Both the position numbers and the translations under genes were made by a program. Below, one piece after another: positions 61,506 through 64,000 of a DNA stretch of 64,000 nucleotides; position 1 is the first letter of the stretch, and each line of letters opens with the position of its first letter. This DNA is from Bradyrhizobium sp. CB1650. GTDB lineage: Bacteria > Pseudomonadota > Alphaproteobacteria > Rhizobiales > Xanthobacteraceae. Location of the stretch: positions 5,051,501 to 5,115,500 of the forward strand of contig NZ_CP121695.1 of NCBI RefSeq assembly GCF_029761915.1, read 5' to 3'. The notes under the pieces are model-generated. The model worked only from the letters and a program-made list of their open reading frames with translations, was not told where the DNA came from and searched no databases.

Positions 61506-61544
61506 AATCAATAGAACGCATCCGAATAATGAATTTGTCAATAG
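61496..61544. promoter_or_regulatory. Probable LysR operator: palindrome plus half-site
   Basis: CTATTGA (61496-61502) and TCAATAG (61508-61514) are a perfect inverted repeat with a five-base spacer. It spans the start codon of the LysR gene. A further half-site TCAATAG lies at 61538-61544, 40 bases before the alcohol dehydrogenase start, where an activation site would be placed. Confidence 0.65.
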
Positions 61545-61584
61545 CTTGGCAAACCATAATCTCGTGCAAAACGGAGGAAGCGCG

Positions 61585-62715
61585 ATGGCTTGGAAATACG
61601 CCAACCCTGTCCAAATCGAATTCGGCGTCGACAGTTTCGACCGACTCGCCTCACTGGTCGGGACCAGAAGCTATTCGCTCGTTACCTATGGCGAGCCCGT
61701 CTTCCAGCAGCTCGAGCGACGACTGGCAGGGGCGGCCGGCGCTCCGGTCCTCGTCATTCGCGACGTCGCCCCCAATCCGGACTACCGCCTGCTCGGCGAG
61801 CAAACTGCGCGCTTCGCGCACCTCGGCAAGCAGCCCGACGTCATTGTTGCGCTGGGCGGCGGCTCCGTGATCGACTCCGCCAAGGTGTTCGCAGCCGCCG
61901 GCGGCGACTTCGCGCTGGTCAGAAACTATCTGGAGACGCAACAGGGCGTCGAACGTCTTGCGGCGATCCCCATCATCGCCGTACCGACCACCGCGGGCAC
62001 CGGCAGCGAGGTGACCTGCTGGGGTACCGTCTGGGACGAGGCGAACGGGAAGAAATATTCGCTGGCCCGCCCGTCGCTCTATCCGACACACGCGGTCATC
62101 GATCCGCGCCTGATGCTCGGCAAGCCGCAGCTTCTCACCATCAGCACCGGCCTCGACGCGCTTTCGCACGCGCTGGAGAGTCTGTGGAACGTCAACAACA
62201 ACCCGATCTCGGCCAACCACGCCGTGGCCGCGGCGCGAAGCATTCTCGACGTGCTGCCGACGCTCGTCCACGATCTCGGCAACCTCGAGCTCCGCAGCCG
62301 CATGGCACAGGCGGCGCTGTTCGCCGGCCTGGCGTTCTCCAACACCAAGACCGCGATTGCCCACTCGCTATCCTACCCGATCACGCTGCATCACGGCGTG
62401 CAGCACGGCATCGCCTGCTCGTTCTCGCTGCCGATGGTATTGCGCAGCGTGCGAGGCGCCGGCGGTCTGTGCGAGGACAGCCTCAAGCAGATCTTCGGCG
62501 ATGACCTCGCCAAGGGCGCCGACGATCTCGAGGATTTCCTCGGCATGCTCGGAATCTCCTGCAACCCGGCAGCCTACGAGATCGACCGAGCGGAGTGGCG
62601 CGCCCTCATCGCGGATTCGCTGGAGGGCGAACGCGGCAGGAACTTCCTCGGCTCCAGAGAGCGGCTGATCGAGGCGTCGCAAGTGGTGCGGCTGCCGAAA
62701 GCGAAGACTGCCTGA
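61585..62715 (+). CDS. Iron-containing alcohol dehydrogenase, probable phosphonoacetaldehyde reductase type
   Basis: This is a group III (Fe-dependent) alcohol dehydrogenase of 376 residues. The NAD site is A-L-G-G-G-S-V-I-D-S-A-K, then P-T-T-A-G-T-G-S-E-V-T. The metal ligands lie in D-A-L-S-H-A-L-E-S, H-S-L-S-Y-P and H-H-G-V-Q-H-G. The sequence looks like phosphonoacetaldehyde reductases (PhpC type), which interconvert phosphonoacetaldehyde and 2-hydroxyethylphosphonate. The neighbour phnA acts on phosphonoacetate, which supports a phosphonate role; the exact reaction is inferred. Start after GGAGGAAG. Confidence 0.82.
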   Translation: MAWKYANPVQIEFGVDSFDRLASLVGTRSYSLVTYGEPVFQQLERRLAGAAGAPVLVIRDVAPNPDYRLLGEQTARFAHLGKQPDVIVALGGGSVIDSAKVFAAAGGDFALVRNYLETQQGVERLAAIPIIAVPTTAGTGSEVTCWGTVWDEANGKKYSLARPSLYPTHAVIDPRLMLGKPQLLTISTGLDALSHALESLWNVNNNPISANHAVAAARSILDVLPTLVHDLGNLELRSRMAQAALFAGLAFSNTKTAIAHSLSYPITLHHGVQHGIACSFSLPMVLRSVRGAGGLCEDSLKQIFGDDLAKGADDLEDFLGMLGISCNPAAYEIDRAEWRALIADSLEGERGRNFLGSRERLIEASQVVRLPKAKTA

Positions 62716-62757
62716 GCAACTGACGACGCCGCGCCGAACGCGAAAGGGAAAGCGACC

Positions 62758-63999
62758 ATGACGATGAACGAAAAGACCATCTCGGTGAACGGCCGCGCCT
62801 ACAAGGCGCCCGAGCGACCCACGGTCGTGATCTGCCTCGATGGGTCTGAGCCAGGCTACATCGAGAAGGCGATCGAGGCCGGGCTGGCGCCGACGTTCGC
62901 GCGCTTCATGAAGGAGGGCGCGCATGTTCATGCCAACAGCGTGATCCCGAGCTTCACCAATCCGAACAACCTCTCGATCATCACCGGCAGACCGCCAGCG
63001 GTTCACGGCATCGCCGGCAACTATTTCTACGATGTCGCCAGCGGATCCGAAGTGATGATGAACGATCCGCGTTTCCTTCGCGCGCCGACAATCCTGGCTG
63101 GCGTGCACGCAGCGGGCTACAAGGTGGCGACGGTCACGGCCAAGGACAAGCTGCGCGCGCTGCTGTCCGACGGACTGGACTACTCCACCGGCCGCGCCAT
63201 CGCCTTTTCCTCGGAAAAAGCCGACCAGGCGACCCTGAAGAACAACGGAATCGACGACGTCCTTGAATTCGTCGGCCTGCCGTTGCCCGAGGTCTACTCC
63301 GCAGATCTGTCGGCATTCGTCTTCGCGGCCGGCGTGAAGCTCGTCGAGGTCCACCGGCCGGATCTGATGTATTTGTCCACGACGGACTACATCCAGCACA
63401 AGACCTCGCCGGGCACCAAGATCGCCAACGCGTTCTACGCGATGATCGACGGATATCTCGCGAGGCTCGATGCCCTCGGCTGCAACATCGTGGCAACCGC
63501 CGACCACGGGATGAACGACAAGCATCTGGCCAATGGCGAGCCGGACGTCATCTATCTCCAGGATCTGTTGGACCAGTGGCTCGGCAAGGACACGACGCGC
63601 GTCATTCTTCCGATCACCGACCCCTACGTCGCTCATCACGGCGCGCTCGGCTCCTTCGCGACGGTCTACACCGGCAATGCGTCCGCCGACAAATTGCTGC
63701 CGCGGTTGCGCGATGTCGACGGCGTCGAGCTCGTTCTCACGCGGAAGGACGCTTGCGCGCGGTTCGAGCTTCCGGCCGACCGGATTGGCGACATCGTCGT
63801 GATCTCGTCGAAGCACAAGGTGCTCGGCACCAGCGCATCCCGTCACGATCTCTCCGGTCTGACTGAGCCGCTGCGCTCGCACGGCGGATTGACCGAAGAA
63901 CGGGTGCCGCTGATCGCGAACCGCAGGATCGTGATTCCGCCCGGCGATCTCTTGCGCAATTTCGACGCGTTCGACGTCGCGCTCAACCGCATCCAGTAG
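62758..63999 (+). CDS. phnA: Phosphonoacetate hydrolase
   Basis: PhnA cleaves the C-P bond of phosphonoacetate to acetate and phosphate. The 413-residue protein has the alkaline phosphatase superfamily sites: Asp in C-L-D-G-S-E-P, the nucleophile Thr in S-F-T-N-P-N-N-L-S-I, metal ligands in T-T-D-Y-I-Q-H-K, A-D-H-G-M-N-D-K-H and S-H-G-G-L-T-E-E. It lies 42 bases after the dehydrogenase gene, with a GGGAAAGCG site. The gene ends one base before the window edge, and further phosphonate genes (such as phnW or a transporter) may follow outside. Confidence 0.94.
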   Translation: MTMNEKTISVNGRAYKAPERPTVVICLDGSEPGYIEKAIEAGLAPTFARFMKEGAHVHANSVIPSFTNPNNLSIITGRPPAVHGIAGNYFYDVASGSEVMMNDPRFLRAPTILAGVHAAGYKVATVTAKDKLRALLSDGLDYSTGRAIAFSSEKADQATLKNNGIDDVLEFVGLPLPEVYSADLSAFVFAAGVKLVEVHRPDLMYLSTTDYIQHKTSPGTKIANAFYAMIDGYLARLDALGCNIVATADHGMNDKHLANGEPDVIYLQDLLDQWLGKDTTRVILPITDPYVAHHGALGSFATVYTGNASADKLLPRLRDVDGVELVLTRKDACARFELPADRIGDIVVISSKHKVLGTSASRHDLSGLTEPLRSHGGLTEERVPLIANRRIVIPPGDLLRNFDAFDVALNRIQ

Positions 64000-64000
64000 G

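Overview
The window is chromosomal DNA from a high-GC alphaproteobacterium, most likely Bradyrhizobium or a close relative in the Nitrobacteraceae. This rests on gene order (rne divergent from amiC-mrcA-prfB, aroQ-accB-accC, aat next to a DUF2155 gene), on families typical of that group (DUF1236, BA14K, an NDUFA12-type complex I accessory subunit) and on three promoter-like sites matching the EcfG general stress consensus GGAAC-N16/17-cGTT. No phage, insertion sequence, CRISPR array, tRNA or rRNA was seen. The assignment is inference from content; no database search was run.

Layout. 1-8.3 kb: the end of a DUF1697 gene, a DUF1330 gene, a glutathione transferase/SMR efflux pair behind an array of three ATGCA-N2-TGCAT dyads, anmK and tyrS divergent, an MFS transporter, a DoxX protein and a chemoreceptor. 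8.4-16.7 kb: a YhdP/AsmA-like envelope protein, a Bcp-type peroxiredoxin with a basic tail, an M23 peptidase and a DUF6502-DUF5666 pair. 16.7-22.3 kb: a compact polysaccharide cassette with a 55-codon membrane ORF, a glycosyltransferase fused to an ABC-2 permease, a Wzt-like ATPase, a second glycosyltransferase and an O-antigen-ligase-like protein. 22.3-25.6 kb: a periplasmic amino-acid-type binding protein, a DMT exporter and a beta-hydroxyacid-dehydrogenase-like enzyme. 25.6-34.7 kb: prfB with its programmed +1 frameshift, mrcA, amiC, then a 710-bp leader and rne. 34.7-41.9 kb: a DadA-like oxidase, dctA, bioY, an aminotransferase, an M48-TPR protease and a DsbA-like protein. 42-49.5 kb: a DUF1236 protein, aroQ, accB, accC, a three-gene CHASE3 kinase / response regulator / REC-kinase operon and aat. 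49.5-57.8 kb: DUF2155, an esterase, a BASS-type transporter, a methyltransferase, a GlxA-type regulator divergent from an isonitrile-hydratase-like gene, a DUF899 gene, a probable structured small RNA, an NDUFA12-type gene and a BA14K protein. 57.9-64 kb: a response regulator with a CHASE3 hybrid kinase, then a phosphonate locus (LysR regulator, Fe-type alcohol dehydrogenase, phnA).

The most interesting signals are largely non-coding or architectural. They are: (i) the rne leader, with a 16-codon ORF whose Shine-Dalgarno lies in a hairpin, followed 5 nt after its stop by a terminator-like hairpin, and a second 10-bp hairpin just before the rne start; (ii) a roughly 160-nt minus-strand RNA at 56246-56085 with nested long-range helices and its own strong terminator; (iii) the glycosyltransferase-permease fusion; (iv) the palindrome array before the gst-smr pair; (v) a His/Asp-rich metal-ligand-like insert in RNase E; (vi) three EcfG-like promoters before small stress-type genes.
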